Shown piece after piece: positions 45,377 through 54,250 of a DNA stretch of 64,000 nucleotides. The notes beneath the pieces were generated by a model that did no database searches, was not told the DNA's origin, and saw only the letters and a program-made list of their open reading frames with translations. Numbering within the stretch: the first letter of the stretch is position 1; the number at the start of each line of letters is the position of its first letter. The stretch is from UBA4582 sp038106185 (GTDB taxonomy: Bacteria; Pseudomonadota; Gammaproteobacteria; Pseudomonadales; Azotimanducaceae), in the NCBI GenBank assembly GCA_038106185.1, contig JAYODE010000014.1:1-64000 (forward strand), given 5' to 3'. Both the position numbers and the translations under genes were made by a program.

Positions 45377-47014
45377 CTACACCAGCCACTCGCGTCCTTT
45401 GAGCATGAGGTGCCAATAAACAGCAGGTAGAGCGCGGGCTTTCAGGAACCAGGCAAACCGGGTCGGCTGCGCACCGTTGTTCAACCAAGCGGGGAATGTC
45501 GGCAGCAGCTTGCCACCATAACCGAACTCGGCCAAGACGATCTTGCCCCGCTCTACGGTTAAAGGGCAGGATCCATAGCCGTCATAACGGCCAGTCAGGA
45601 CTTGAGACTTCATTGCACTGACAAGGTTATCCGCGACGACCGGGACCTGTTTGCGCGCGGCCGCCATAGTCTTGGCGTTCGGCGCATTCATCACGTCCCC
45701 CAGGCCCCAGATATTAGTGAAACGCTGGTGACGCAGGGTTGCCTGATCCACATCCAGCCAGCCGTTGGCATCGGCGAGCGAGCTGTGTCTGACAAAATCG
45801 GGGGCGCACTGGGGCGGGCAAACATGCAGCATATCGAATTCAACGCAGGTTTCGTGTTTGACGCCCGCATCATCGACACTGGCGAACCAGGCCTTTTGAT
45901 GCGGGCCATCAACTCGTACCAGAGTTTGTTTGAAATGCAGCCTGGCACGGTATTTCTCGATATATTTCATCAAAGCCGGCACATAATGCTCGACCCCGAA
46001 TAATACGGCACCGGCGTTGTAGAAATCGATACTGATATCCTTGAGCACACCCTCTCGCCGCCAGGCATCCGCGGAAAGATAAAGTGCTTTTTGCGGGGCG
46101 CCGGCACACTTGATGGGCATGGGTGGCTGCGTGAACACGGCCTTGCCACGCTTGAGGGAGTTCACCAGTTCCCAGGTATAGGGCGCCAGGTCATAGCGAT
46201 AGTTTGAAGTCACGCCATTTTTACCCAGAGCCTCATCAAGTCCCTCTACCGCCGACCAGTCAAGCTTCAGGCCCGGGCATACCACCAGCTGTTGGTATCG
46301 GACCTTCTCACCATTTTCAAGGCTCACTCGATTATTTTCAGGATCAAAGGCGACCACGGTCTGCTGCAACCAGCTGACCCCTGACGGAATAAGACTGCGC
46401 ATCTTTCGCTGAGTAGACTTCTGATTGAAGACGCCGGCACCCACCAGGGTCCAGCCAGGCTGATAATAGTGCTCATTCGAGGGGTCGATCAGGACTATGC
46501 TGAGTCGCGGCTCACGTTTTTTCAGACTTGCAGCCACCGCAATGCCGGCTGAGCCAGCACCAACGATCACAACGTCATAGTCCGGGCGCTGAACCACCCC
46601 GCTGGACTCTGCTTGCTGAAGAAAACCCGTGACATCAAAACCCGTCACAGCAGCCTCACTGGCAACGGCTGCCAGAGATTGTCCCAGATTCACCTGACTC
46701 GCCGCCCAGATATTGGTGGAGCGATTACCCGTACGGCAATAACCATGAATTTTTTTACCCGAATTCAACAGCTGACCAAATTCCACGACTTGATCATGGC
46801 GCAACTCTGCCGGCTTAAAAGCCAGCTGCACTGCCACTATCCCCCGCTCCTTGGCAGCTGCCTCTATCTCCGCAAAGGTCGGCTGATCCGCCGCCTCATG
46901 GTCAGGTCGATTACACACCAGTATCTCAACCTTGGCTGCTGCCAACGCATCCAGATCGTCAATCGACAACTGCGCTGATACCGAGAACCGCTCATCGATT
47001 TTCTTGATTTCCAT
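45377..47014 (-). CDS. DUF442 phosphatase-like domain fused to SQR-like flavoprotein
   Basis: 545 residues from the ATG behind GAGGGG. Residues 1-130 are a DUF442 (BLH-type) domain with Y-C93-R-T-G-N-R-S, a protein-tyrosine-phosphatase-like loop. Residues 145-545 are a type II sulfide:quinone oxidoreductase-like flavoprotein: VVIVGAGSAGIAVAASL, PPMPIKCAGAPQKALYLS (C303, matching the first redox Cys of human SQOR), YDGYGSCPL and WHLMLKGREW. The second redox Cys of SQOR (GDCTN) is Val here (GLGDVMNAPNAKT, V441), although C399 and C403 lie nearby (HVCPPQCAP). Probably sulfur or persulfide oxidation at the membrane; the altered site means activity is uncertain. Operonic with SulP. Confidence 0.88.
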   Translation of the reverse strand: MEIKKIDERFSVSAQLSIDDLDALAAAKVEILVCNRPDHEAADQPTFAEIEAAAKERGIVAVQLAFKPAELRHDQVVEFGQLLNSGKKIHGYCRTGNRSTNIWAASQVNLGQSLAAVASEAAVTGFDVTGFLQQAESSGVVQRPDYDVVIVGAGSAGIAVAASLKKREPRLSIVLIDPSNEHYYQPGWTLVGAGVFNQKSTQRKMRSLIPSGVSWLQQTVVAFDPENNRVSLENGEKVRYQQLVVCPGLKLDWSAVEGLDEALGKNGVTSNYRYDLAPYTWELVNSLKRGKAVFTQPPMPIKCAGAPQKALYLSADAWRREGVLKDISIDFYNAGAVLFGVEHYVPALMKYIEKYRARLHFKQTLVRVDGPHQKAWFASVDDAGVKHETCVEFDMLHVCPPQCAPDFVRHSSLADANGWLDVDQATLRHQRFTNIWGLGDVMNAPNAKTMAAARKQVPVVADNLVSAMKSQVLTGRYDGYGSCPLTVERGKIVLAEFGYGGKLLPTFPAWLNNGAQPTRFAWFLKARALPAVYWHLMLKGREWLV

Positions 47015-47579
47015 CGCCATCCCCTCGCCAGTGAATGAAACCCATTTACCCGAGTTTATACCAGTTACCTGACCCCAACACACGTCTACCGCCAGGATTC
47101 GACAACCTGCGCGATCAGATACCGACCNNNNNNNNNNNNNNNNNNNNNNNNNNNNNNNNNNNNNNNNNNNNNNNNNNNNNNNNNNNNNNNNNNNNNNNNN
47201 NNNNNNNNNNNNNNNNNNNNNNNNNNNCTAAGCGTCAATCCTTCAAGCTGGCCTTGAGCCCAGCCACTGCGGCCACATCACTGTACACTCAGACTCGTTC
47301 AGCGCCCATAAACACCTCCACCACCGACTGCTCAAACCGTGACTTGAAAGGCAGTACAAAAGCTGAAAAACGTCTGAAAAACGCCTGAACAAAGGCTTCA
47401 CTGACGAATTTTTAACGCTTATCCAAGATCACTTGATTACCTGCCAACGCCATTTACCGCAGAGCCGGTTAAGGAATCATTTGTCAAACCACGTCCAACA
47501 TGGCATTTTGCCCACCAATAACACTCAAGGAGACTTGCTCATTCCGGCAAGCCTCTACAGCCACTTTTGGAGAAACAAG
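47015..47579. other. 565-base intergenic region with assembly gap
   Basis: Divergent spacer between the SQR fusion and an SDR. It contains a 100-N gap (47128-47227), so a small gene or promoter could be missing. The known flanks show no convincing gene, terminator or operator. The SDR ribosome-binding site is at its right end. Confidence 0.5.
47128..47227. other. assembly gap (100 N)
   Basis: Exactly 100 N. No matching sequence was seen on its two edges. Confidence 0.98.
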
Positions 47580-48350
47580 ATGGATTTAGGACTCAAAGGC
47601 CGCAATGTATTCGTGACCGGCTCTACACGCGGCATAGGGCGAGCCATCGCGGACACTTTTGCCGATGAAGGCTGTAATGTCGCCATCTGTGCGCGCAACC
47701 CAGACGAGATTGCACAGGCGCTGAAGGACCTAAGTGCCAGGGGTATTAAGGCCGTAGGTAAGCAGGTGGATATCATGGCTGAAGGCGAATTGAAGGCCTG
47801 GGTGTTAGAGGCCGGCGCGCAGTTAGGCGGCTTGGATATTCTGGTTTCCAACGTCGGCGCCATGGCGCAAGGTATCGACCGGGAATCCTGGATGAAAAAT
47901 ATTAATGTTGATGTGTTTGGACTCGTAGATATGATTGAGGCAGGACAGAGTTTCCTTCAATCCGCGGCCCAGCAGCATGGTGATGCGGCCGTGATCGCCG
48001 TCGGCTCTGTATCCAGCACCACCGCAGCAGTCGCGTCCTCCTACGGCGCGGTCAAGGCGGCCATGGTGCATTTCATTAAAGGTTACGCGAAACAGAACGC
48101 AGCACAGAAAATACGGGCCAATATCGTCTCTCCCGGCACGGTTTATTTTGATGGTGGCATCTGGCAGACCATAGAAAAACATAACCCGGAAATGTTTAAA
48201 GGCGCCATGGCAAGAAATCCAACAGGCCGCATGGCGACCGCCTTTGACGTTGCCAATGCTGTCGTGTTTCTCGCCAGCCCGCGCTCAAGCTTCACGACTG
48301 GCATCAACCTGAACGTTGATGGTGCCATCACCGACAGGGTGAATTTTTAA
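47580..48350 (+). CDS. short-chain dehydrogenase/reductase (SDR)
   Basis: 256 residues from the ATG with GGAG upstream; the longer frame has a non-conserved leader. VTGSTRGIGRAIADTF, CARNPDE (basic residue, possible NADP), SNVGAM in place of NNAG, Ser in VGSVSST, Y-GAVK, and NLNVDGAITDRV. The substituted NNAG motif is a noticeable variation found in FabG-like members. Confidence 0.9.
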   Translation: MDLGLKGRNVFVTGSTRGIGRAIADTFADEGCNVAICARNPDEIAQALKDLSARGIKAVGKQVDIMAEGELKAWVLEAGAQLGGLDILVSNVGAMAQGIDRESWMKNINVDVFGLVDMIEAGQSFLQSAAQQHGDAAVIAVGSVSSTTAAVASSYGAVKAAMVHFIKGYAKQNAAQKIRANIVSPGTVYFDGGIWQTIEKHNPEMFKGAMARNPTGRMATAFDVANAVVFLASPRSSFTTGINLNVDGAITDRVNF

Positions 48351-48388
48351 CCAGCTCCCTCACTATAAAACTGCAACTCCTGGTACGA

Positions 48389-48408
48389 GCGCTCGGGACA
48401 CCGAGCGC
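48389..48408. terminator. perfect 8-bp hairpin after SDR gene
   Basis: GCGCTCGG-GACA-CCGAGCGC forms an 8-bp GC-rich stem with a 4-base loop, 38 bases past the SDR stop. There is no T-tract after it, so it may be a terminator or simply a palindrome near a contig end. Confidence 0.4.
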
Positions 48409-48433
48409 GCTGCCTGGTATTAAGCAATGCCCA

Positions 48434-48533
48434 NNNNNNNNNNNNNNNNNNNNNNNNNNNNNNNNNNNNNNNNNNNNNNNNNNNNNNNNNNNNNNNNNNN
48501 NNNNNNNNNNNNNNNNNNNNNNNNNNNNNNNNN
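48434..48533. other. assembly gap (100 N)
   Basis: Exactly 100 N just after the palindrome and before the ligase gene leader. Confidence 0.98.
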
Positions 48534-48614
48534 CTGCAACACATCAGTACTGTACAAGCTGTCCCTGACTGTCTTACCCTAGCCTTTTCGAGAACCCTCA
48601 ACAGGAGATCCATC

Positions 48615-50258
48615 ATGGTCTGGAATTACGGGGACATGTTTGAAGCTATCGCTGCAGCGGTCCCGCAAGACCAACCTGCGCTGATTCATGATGGACAGCT
48701 GATCACCTGGCATCAACTGGACCAACGTTCAAACAACCTGGGCCGACAGTTCCTGCAAGCGGGCGCAGTGCCGGGCGACAAGGTCGCATTCTATATGCGC
48801 AACCACTCCGCCTATATGGAAACACTGGCGAGCTGCTTCAAGGCTCGCCTAACCCATGTCAATGTCAACTTTCGGTACGTGGAAGATGAGCTTTGGTACA
48901 TCATCGATAACTCCGACGCTCGGGTGGTTGTCTTCGCCGCTGAGTTTGCCGCACAGGTCGAAGTTCTCAGACGCAGATTGCCAAATGTACTCCTGTGGGT
49001 TCAGGTTGCTGATGGCCATTCAGGCAGCGATTTAACCGACGCCACAGGGAGTGGCCAACTCAAGGCCTATGAGGAGCTGGCAAACAGCGGCGATGGTAGC
49101 CCGTTGAATCTGAAGCGCCAGGGCGATGACATGTTGTTTATTTATACTGGCGGCACTACTGGCATGCCAAAGGGTGTCATGTGGGCCCACGAAGACATCT
49201 GGATCGCCGGTGGCGCTGGTGCCGTTGTTGACCAGGGGATCGCAGCACCGGTGGATCTTGCCGAGCATGTGACTAATATCCTCGCAGCCACCACCTCCAA
49301 CCGCGGCATGCCGGTTTGCCCGCAAATGCACGGCACCGGCTTACTCACGTCACTGGGGACTCTCTCTCGAGGTGGCACCGTCGTGACCATCGGTAGCGCC
49401 CACTTCGACCCGGTTCAAGTCTGGCAAACGGTCGAGGAGCAACGCGTAACTTCGATGGCCATTGTCGGCGATGCTTTTGGCCGTCCATTACTACAGGCGC
49501 TGGATAAGAACCCCGGCGCGCATGACTTAAGCAGCTTACAGGTCATTATCTCGTCTGGCGTCATGTGGAGTCCCGAAATCAAACAGGGACTGCTGCGGCA
49601 TCATCAAGGGATGATGCTGGTTGATTCCTTCGGTGCCTCTGAAGCGATTGGTTTTGGTCAATCTGTCACGACCGCAGATCAGGGTGTTGCGGTCGCCAAA
49701 TTTGCCGTCGGTGAATTCACTCGCGTATTTTCTGAAGATCACCGAGAGATAGTCCCCGGCAGCGACGAACCGGGTTTTGTCGCGCGCTGTGGCGGTATAC
49801 CCAGGGGTTACTACAAGGATCCGGAAAAGTCCGCCAAGACTTTCCCGGAAATAAACGGGGTGCGTTATTCCATTCCCGGTGACTGGTGTCAGGTGGCTGC
49901 AGACGGCACCATCACTTTGTTGGGACGTGGCAGTGTCTGCATTAACACGGCCGGAGAGAAGGTTTACCCGGAAGAAGTCGAGGAAGTACTGAAAACTCAT
50001 CCGAGCATCAGGGATGCGCTTGTGGTGGGCGTACCAGACGAAAAATGGGGACAGGCTGTGATGGCGGCTGTCGAGCTGGTTGACGACGTTATCCTCGACG
50101 AAGCTGAAGTCAGGGCTTACGTGCGCCAGTCACTGGCCGCCTACAAGTGTCCTAAACAGGTGTTTGCCATCGACGGATTAGGGCGAGCGGCAAATGGCAA
50201 AGCCGACTACAAAGCGATCGGTCAGTATGTCAGAGCCCAGCTTGGCATTCCCGGTTAG
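48615..50258 (+). CDS. acyl-CoA synthetase, FadD19-like
   Basis: 547 residues with a ribosome-binding site (AGGAG) upstream. AMP-binding motif FIYTGGTTGMPKGVMWAHEDIW; AFGRPLLQAL; DSFGASEAIGFG; and GRGSVCINTAGEKVYPEEVEEVLKTHP. The MWxHEDI ending and FRYVEDELWYIIDNSDA stretch match the FadD19-type ligases that activate steroid side-chain or branched acids in actinobacteria (inference by motif). Followed 14 bases later by a 3-methyladenine-glycosylase gene. Confidence 0.9.
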   Translation: MVWNYGDMFEAIAAAVPQDQPALIHDGQLITWHQLDQRSNNLGRQFLQAGAVPGDKVAFYMRNHSAYMETLASCFKARLTHVNVNFRYVEDELWYIIDNSDARVVVFAAEFAAQVEVLRRRLPNVLLWVQVADGHSGSDLTDATGSGQLKAYEELANSGDGSPLNLKRQGDDMLFIYTGGTTGMPKGVMWAHEDIWIAGGAGAVVDQGIAAPVDLAEHVTNILAATTSNRGMPVCPQMHGTGLLTSLGTLSRGGTVVTIGSAHFDPVQVWQTVEEQRVTSMAIVGDAFGRPLLQALDKNPGAHDLSSLQVIISSGVMWSPEIKQGLLRHHQGMMLVDSFGASEAIGFGQSVTTADQGVAVAKFAVGEFTRVFSEDHREIVPGSDEPGFVARCGGIPRGYYKDPEKSAKTFPEINGVRYSIPGDWCQVAADGTITLLGRGSVCINTAGEKVYPEEVEEVLKTHPSIRDALVVGVPDEKWGQAVMAAVELVDDVILDEAEVRAYVRQSLAAYKCPKQVFAIDGLGRAANGKADYKAIGQYVRAQLGIPG

Positions 50259-50272
50259 CCGGTAAAAGCTCA

Positions 50273-50955
50273 ATGACGCGCTATCAAAACCTATATGAGC
50301 TGGCCTGTCGTCGCAAAGGCAGTGAGGCGCAGCTAGAGTTGTTATTGACCCGACCCTTGAAGGATGCCTGGCTGAAAAAGCAGCCTGATGCCTTCTACCT
50401 GTCTGAGCTCACGAAGAAGGTCTTTCAGTCTGGTTTTGTCTGGCGAGTCGTCGAAGCTAAGTGGGCTAACTTCGAACTGCTGTTCTGGGGCTTTGACGTC
50501 GACAAGCTACTGTTGATGCCAGACGAGATGCTGGAACAAAGAGCGCAGGACAAGCGCATTATTCGCAACTACCGAAAAGTCTGGGCAATTCGAGAAAACG
50601 CCCAAATGATCGATCTGACTCGCCGTCACCATCAATGCAGCTTTGCTACCTTTGTCGCTGACTGGCCAGCCACTAACATCATTGGATTATGGTCGTATCT
50701 GAAAAAACACGGTAGCCGCCTGGGTGGCAATATTGGTCCCTATGCTTTACGCGCCGTTGGCAAAGACACTTTTCTCTTGACCCGCGACGTAGAGGCTTAT
50801 TTAAGAGACGCCAACATCATTACTACCGGCATCACGACAAAATCTGCCTTGAACCAGGCTCAGCAGTTTTTCAATGATCTGCAGCAGGAGTCAGGTCGCA
50901 GCCTGACGGAGCTGAGCCGTCTGGTTGCCCTCAGTCACGGTGACAATTGGGCAGG
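50273..50955 (+). CDS. DNA-3-methyladenine glycosylase I family, 3' end cut by gap
   Basis: At least 227 residues up to the N run; the stop is missing. Motifs: FWGFDVDKLLLMPDEMLEQRAQDKRIIRNYRKVWAIRENA-type helices, NIIGLWSYLKKHGSRLGGNIGPYALRAVGKDTFLLTRDVEAYL and TTKSALNQAQQFFN. These fit the Tag helix-hairpin-helix glycosylase family, which excises 3-methyladenine. Only the last few residues are probably lost, because the family is about this length. Not an obvious partner of the ligase upstream. Confidence 0.8.
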
Positions 50956-51055
50956 NNNNNNNNNNNNNNNNNNNNNNNNNNNNNNNNNNNNNNNNNNNNN
51001 NNNNNNNNNNNNNNNNNNNNNNNNNNNNNNNNNNNNNNNNNNNNNNNNNNNNNNN
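50956..51055. other. assembly gap (100 N)
   Basis: Exactly 100 N at the end of the glycosylase gene. The right edge opens with a degenerate 15-bp tandem pair (51057-51086). Confidence 0.98.
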
Positions 51056-51056
51056 G

Positions 51057-51086
51057 CTCTTTCTGGTTAAGCGCTTTCTAGTTAAG
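51057..51086. repeat. 15-bp direct repeat at gap edge
   Basis: Two degenerate copies, CTCTTTCTGGTTAAG and CGCTTTCTAGTTAAG. More copies may lie in the adjacent gap. Confidence 0.6.
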
Positions 51087-51212
51087 CTTTGTCGGTTCAA
51101 GAAGCCCTCCCTATCTGCCACAGTCAAGCTGGGATCTGCTCATTCTGAGTCATGCCTTTAAACTTGCTATCGGAACCTGAAAAAGGGAGAACCCGACAGC
51201 CTCGACACCTGG

Positions 51213-51503
51213 CTAGCACCCCTCTAACAAAAACAGGGTACATTGCGCATTATCCTGACGCAGCAGCATCACCGGTGCATACTCTTCAGAGTCAACAAAA
51301 GCCTGCGCGGCCTCCATCGTCGGAAATTCAATCAGCACCATTCGGCTCGGTGACCACAATTGTGTCTCTCGCACATCCATCGCCCCCCCTCGTGCCCGAT
51401 AGATACCACCAAATTTTTCTGCGATGGGTTTTGCCCTCAGCTTGTACTCCTCAAAAGCCTGCGGATTTGTAATTTTTGTATCGACAATGAGATAGGCGGT
51501 CAT
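51213..51503 (-). CDS. DUF1330 family protein
   Basis: 96 residues from the ATG with GAGGAA upstream; a longer frame to 51530 is unlikely. Ferredoxin-like fold: AYLIVDTKITNPQAFEEYKLRAKPIAEKFGG-type start and MVLIEFPTMEAAQAFVDSEEYAPV in the second half are the DUF1330 hallmarks. Function unknown. Confidence 0.88.
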   Translation of the reverse strand: MTAYLIVDTKITNPQAFEEYKLRAKPIAEKFGGIYRARGGAMDVRETQLWSPSRMVLIEFPTMEAAQAFVDSEEYAPVMLLRQDNAQCTLFLLEGC

Positions 51504-51664
51504 GACATTCCTCTTTAACAGACTCACCATCGATTATCGGCAAGCAAACAGTTTTGCCGCGCAATCTTGGTGGGTGAGTTCACTTGCAGGTCGCAAGGGC
51601 AGATGGCACTGAGTGAAGCAGATAGTTGCCATCGTTCGGCTCACATACTATCAAGCAGCCGAAT

Positions 51665-52027
51665 TTACAGGTCCCTTTTGATCATCGCTGTTGAGCGCGC
51701 TTTACCCAGGAGTATTTCAGCCATGTCACCCTTTGCCCGAAAACTCTGCAGTAACAGGTAGGCACTGAGAAACGGCGCACCACCCAGAAATCCCAATACC
51801 CCCAGCCCCAAACCGGCGGCGGAAAAATGGTGCCGCCACGCGACCCAGAGACCTGACAAGATCAACATACACATGAAATCAAGATTGAATTGACCGGGCC
51901 AGCCCATGGCAAACATGTCTGCGAAGAAAATATCGAATAACCCAAGACCATGCTCAGCCACGACAAATATTGTGTAAATTGAAATGGTCAAAAGCATCGC
52001 TACCAACAAAGTTCGCCAGAGGATCAT
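51665..52027 (-). CDS. small hypothetical membrane protein (DUF2834-like topology)
   Basis: 120 residues, three hydrophobic segments (LLVAMLLTISIYTIFVVAEHG; NLDFMCMLILSGLWVAW; GLGVLGFLGGAPFLSAYLLL) and a basic C-terminus. The arrangement resembles DUF2834 but I cannot confirm the family. Inner-membrane, function unknown. Confidence 0.65.
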   Translation of the reverse strand: MILWRTLLVAMLLTISIYTIFVVAEHGLGLFDIFFADMFAMGWPGQFNLDFMCMLILSGLWVAWRHHFSAAGLGLGVLGFLGGAPFLSAYLLLQSFRAKGDMAEILLGKARSTAMIKRDL

Positions 52028-52202
52028 GGCTTTTCATCTCCTTAAATTATTGCCAACCCAACGTTCAATAGATATGCGTCTGGCAGTCACCCTGTAGCCT
52101 GTCGTCAGACAGACTGCCGGATCGCCTTCAACATCATCAAGACCCCTCAAGGGATCAGTCCCGTATTTAAGCCAGCATTTTCGCCGCTTAAAATCACCCT
52201 AG

Positions 52203-52772
52203 TTAAAGCGCCTTGCGCATTGTAATGACCAGATTATCTGCGCCATTTGCGGCGACATGCACAATACGACCTGTCTCAATATAGCCTCGCGCTCGATACA
52301 GGGGCTCGCCGGCTTTTGTCGAACCCAACTCTATGGTCTTAAATCCAGCTTCTCGCGCAGCCTGCTCGCCCAGCTGCAGTAACAGGCTGCCAACGCCGCG
52401 ACGAACCCAGTCGGGGTCGGTGTACATGGCGCGAATTCGGGCCGCTTCGGTATCAGGATCGCTCAGGCTGTCATTTCGGCCGGCAGAATGATCACCCCCA
52501 TAAAGTGTTCGCCGTTTACCCCAACCACCGCAGCCCACCAACACCCTGCGATCCTGAGTCTGTGACTCAATCAGGAAATAGGTCCCATCAATGATCAAAC
52601 TTCGATCAACACCCATGGTCTCTTTTGCCGCCTCGACCTCCGCCGCTGAAAGAAAGGGCTTCATGTTTACCACAATCGCTCGCTGCATCAGCTGGATAAT
52701 GCTGGGTATATCTTCTGTTGTTGCCAGGCGATGAGTGTAACCCGCCGCGGCTAAAGCCCGTTCTTTTTCCAT
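52203..52772 (-). CDS. GNAT family N-acetyltransferase
   Basis: 189 residues. The acetyl-CoA site is RIRAMYTDPDWVRRGVGSLLLQLGEQAAREAGF, with the R-R-G-V-G-S loop. C-terminal LYRARGYIETGRI is typical of the family. Substrate unknown. A TATACC/ATCCAGC-rich repeat region lies upstream. Confidence 0.88.
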   Translation of the reverse strand: MEKERALAAAGYTHRLATTEDIPSIIQLMQRAIVVNMKPFLSAAEVEAAKETMGVDRSLIIDGTYFLIESQTQDRRVLVGCGGWGKRRTLYGGDHSAGRNDSLSDPDTEAARIRAMYTDPDWVRRGVGSLLLQLGEQAAREAGFKTIELGSTKAGEPLYRARGYIETGRIVHVAANGADNLVITMRKAL

Positions 52773-52844
52773 ACGACATAGATCCGAGAATTACTCAGTT
52801 TTGTTCAAATTTTTGCAGCAATAGTAGCGCAAGCATCAGGCAGA

Positions 52845-52990
52845 ACCCTATAGCCAGCAACTATCGCTAGTAACTATCACCAGCAACTCTCGCCAGACCC
52901 TATTTCCAGCCTCTATACCCAGCTTCTAGATCCAGCTTCTAGATCCAGCTTCTAGATCCAGCTTCTAGATCCAGCTTCTACAACCAGAAG
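52845..52990. repeat. 13-bp tandem repeat array
   Basis: Four perfect copies of TTCTAGATCCAGC (52924-52975) flanked by degenerate copies of a CCAGC-containing unit from about 52845 to 52990. It lies between the GNAT and beta-lactamase genes, with no gene inside. Confidence 0.9.
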
Positions 52991-53053
52991 AAGCAAGGAA
53001 CCGCGACCAAGCCTGGACTCACTCAACATTTTTTGCGCCTTTCTGTCGAGTCT

Positions 53054-53968
53054 CTATTTCTTGGCAGTGACGGTGCCCATCACCTCAGTATCAGTTAATC
53101 GAGACTCAGCAATAACAGCCTTACTAGCTACCCGCTCGGTCATTCGCTTTTCGGTAGCAACCGGCAAAGCGCCAATCGACTGCAGAATTTTTCGAGCGAT
53201 CAGCTGCCGCTTAGGTGCATCGTCCATACCCTTGACTCCGGTGATGTTGAGCGCGAAAAAAACCGGGCCATCGATACATTCAATCCAACCAATCCACCAG
53301 CCGATGGGCGCTTCACCCCTGCTCGACCCCCAACCTGATTTGGCTCTCAAGATCCCAGTCGGTCCTGCCTCGTTAACCATCAGATCCTTCACCAACCGTT
53401 GGTCGGCAAGACTGAATGGCAACTCATTACGATACAGGCGCTGAAGAAATTCAACCTGTTCGATTGCGGAAATACGTAATCCTCCTGTGAGCCAAAACTC
53501 CCGTGTGCCACCAGAGCTATCCATATTGCCGTACTGAATCCGCGCCAGATAGTCTCGCTCTCGCGCCTCACCAAGCGCTACAGCTAAGTCCTGATAGACC
53601 CAGATTACCGAATCGCGCATCGCCGACCGCAGGGTCTGATCTTGATTCCAGGCTGGCAACCAGCGTACGACCTGATCCCAGACGAAGACCTGAAACTCAT
53701 CTTTCACAAGGCCAGCATCTAACGCGAACAGGGTGTGAGCAATCTTAAAGGTTGAGGCAGGCAAGAAACGCGCTGCTGCTCGCTCGCGGTTATAAAGGTG
53801 ATACGCAACCTGCTGACCCAGGCGTTGATCTACCACGACCATGGTACCCTCCACCTGCGCATCCAGAAAATAGCTGGCCCAACCTGCCTGTTCCTGCCAC
53901 TCACCCGCCTTCGCGGTCGCCATCATGATGAGCGCCAGAAGCAGGCAGCTGCCGCTGAGTTTGATCAT
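53054..53968 (-). CDS. class D (OXA-type) beta-lactamase
   Basis: 304 residues with a signal peptide (LLLALIMMATAKAGE). All class D landmarks are present: S72-T-F-K75, S120-V-I (an S-X-V variant), Y146-G-N148, W159 in REFWLTGGLRIS, and K210-S-G. The usual fold ends near residue 270 (LIARKILQSIGALP); about 34 further residues are Lys/Glu/Thr-rich and unlike the family. The motifs support hydrolysis of penicillins; carbapenemase activity cannot be judged. The start is also repeated after an assembly gap by an artefact. No mobile element nearby. Confidence 0.93.
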   Translation of the reverse strand: MIKLSGSCLLLALIMMATAKAGEWQEQAGWASYFLDAQVEGTMVVVDQRLGQQVAYHLYNRERAAARFLPASTFKIAHTLFALDAGLVKDEFQVFVWDQVVRWLPAWNQDQTLRSAMRDSVIWVYQDLAVALGEARERDYLARIQYGNMDSSGGTREFWLTGGLRISAIEQVEFLQRLYRNELPFSLADQRLVKDLMVNEAGPTGILRAKSGWGSSRGEAPIGWWIGWIECIDGPVFFALNITGVKGMDDAPKRQLIARKILQSIGALPVATEKRMTERVASKAVIAESRLTDTEVMGTVTAKK

Positions 53969-54138
53969 CTTCCTGTCTATCTTNNNNNNNNNNNNNNNNN
54001 NNNNNNNNNNNNNNNNNNNNNNNNNNNNNNNNNNNNNNNNNNNNNNNNNNNNNNNNNNNNNNNNNNNNNNNNNNNNNNNNNNNTGAGCGCCAGAAGCAGG
54101 CAGCTGCCGCTGAGTTTGATCATCTTCCTGTCTATCTT
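53929..54138. repeat. 55-bp block duplicated across an assembly gap
   Basis: Bases 53929-53983 recur exactly at 54084-54138 on the other side of a 100-N gap. Fifty-five is a common assembler k-mer length, so two contigs that truly overlap were joined as if apart. The apparent second beta-lactamase start is not real. Confidence 0.95.
53984..54083. other. assembly gap (100 N), probably zero-length
   Basis: Exactly 100 N between two copies of the same 55 bases. Confidence 0.98.
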
Positions 54139-54250
54139 ACTGCCCATCTGCTTGCCGCGCTTCAACACCGACCCACTGCCATTCCACTCAAAGTAAAATT
54201 TCTGGTTTGCATAAAGATTTCTGCAATCTAGTTGTAAATCATTGCTTGGC

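Noticed and set aside
53929..54168. Second beta-lactamase start or a mobile-element direct repeat
   Set aside because: The 55-bp identity equals a typical assembler k-mer and flanks a placeholder gap, so it is an assembly overlap.
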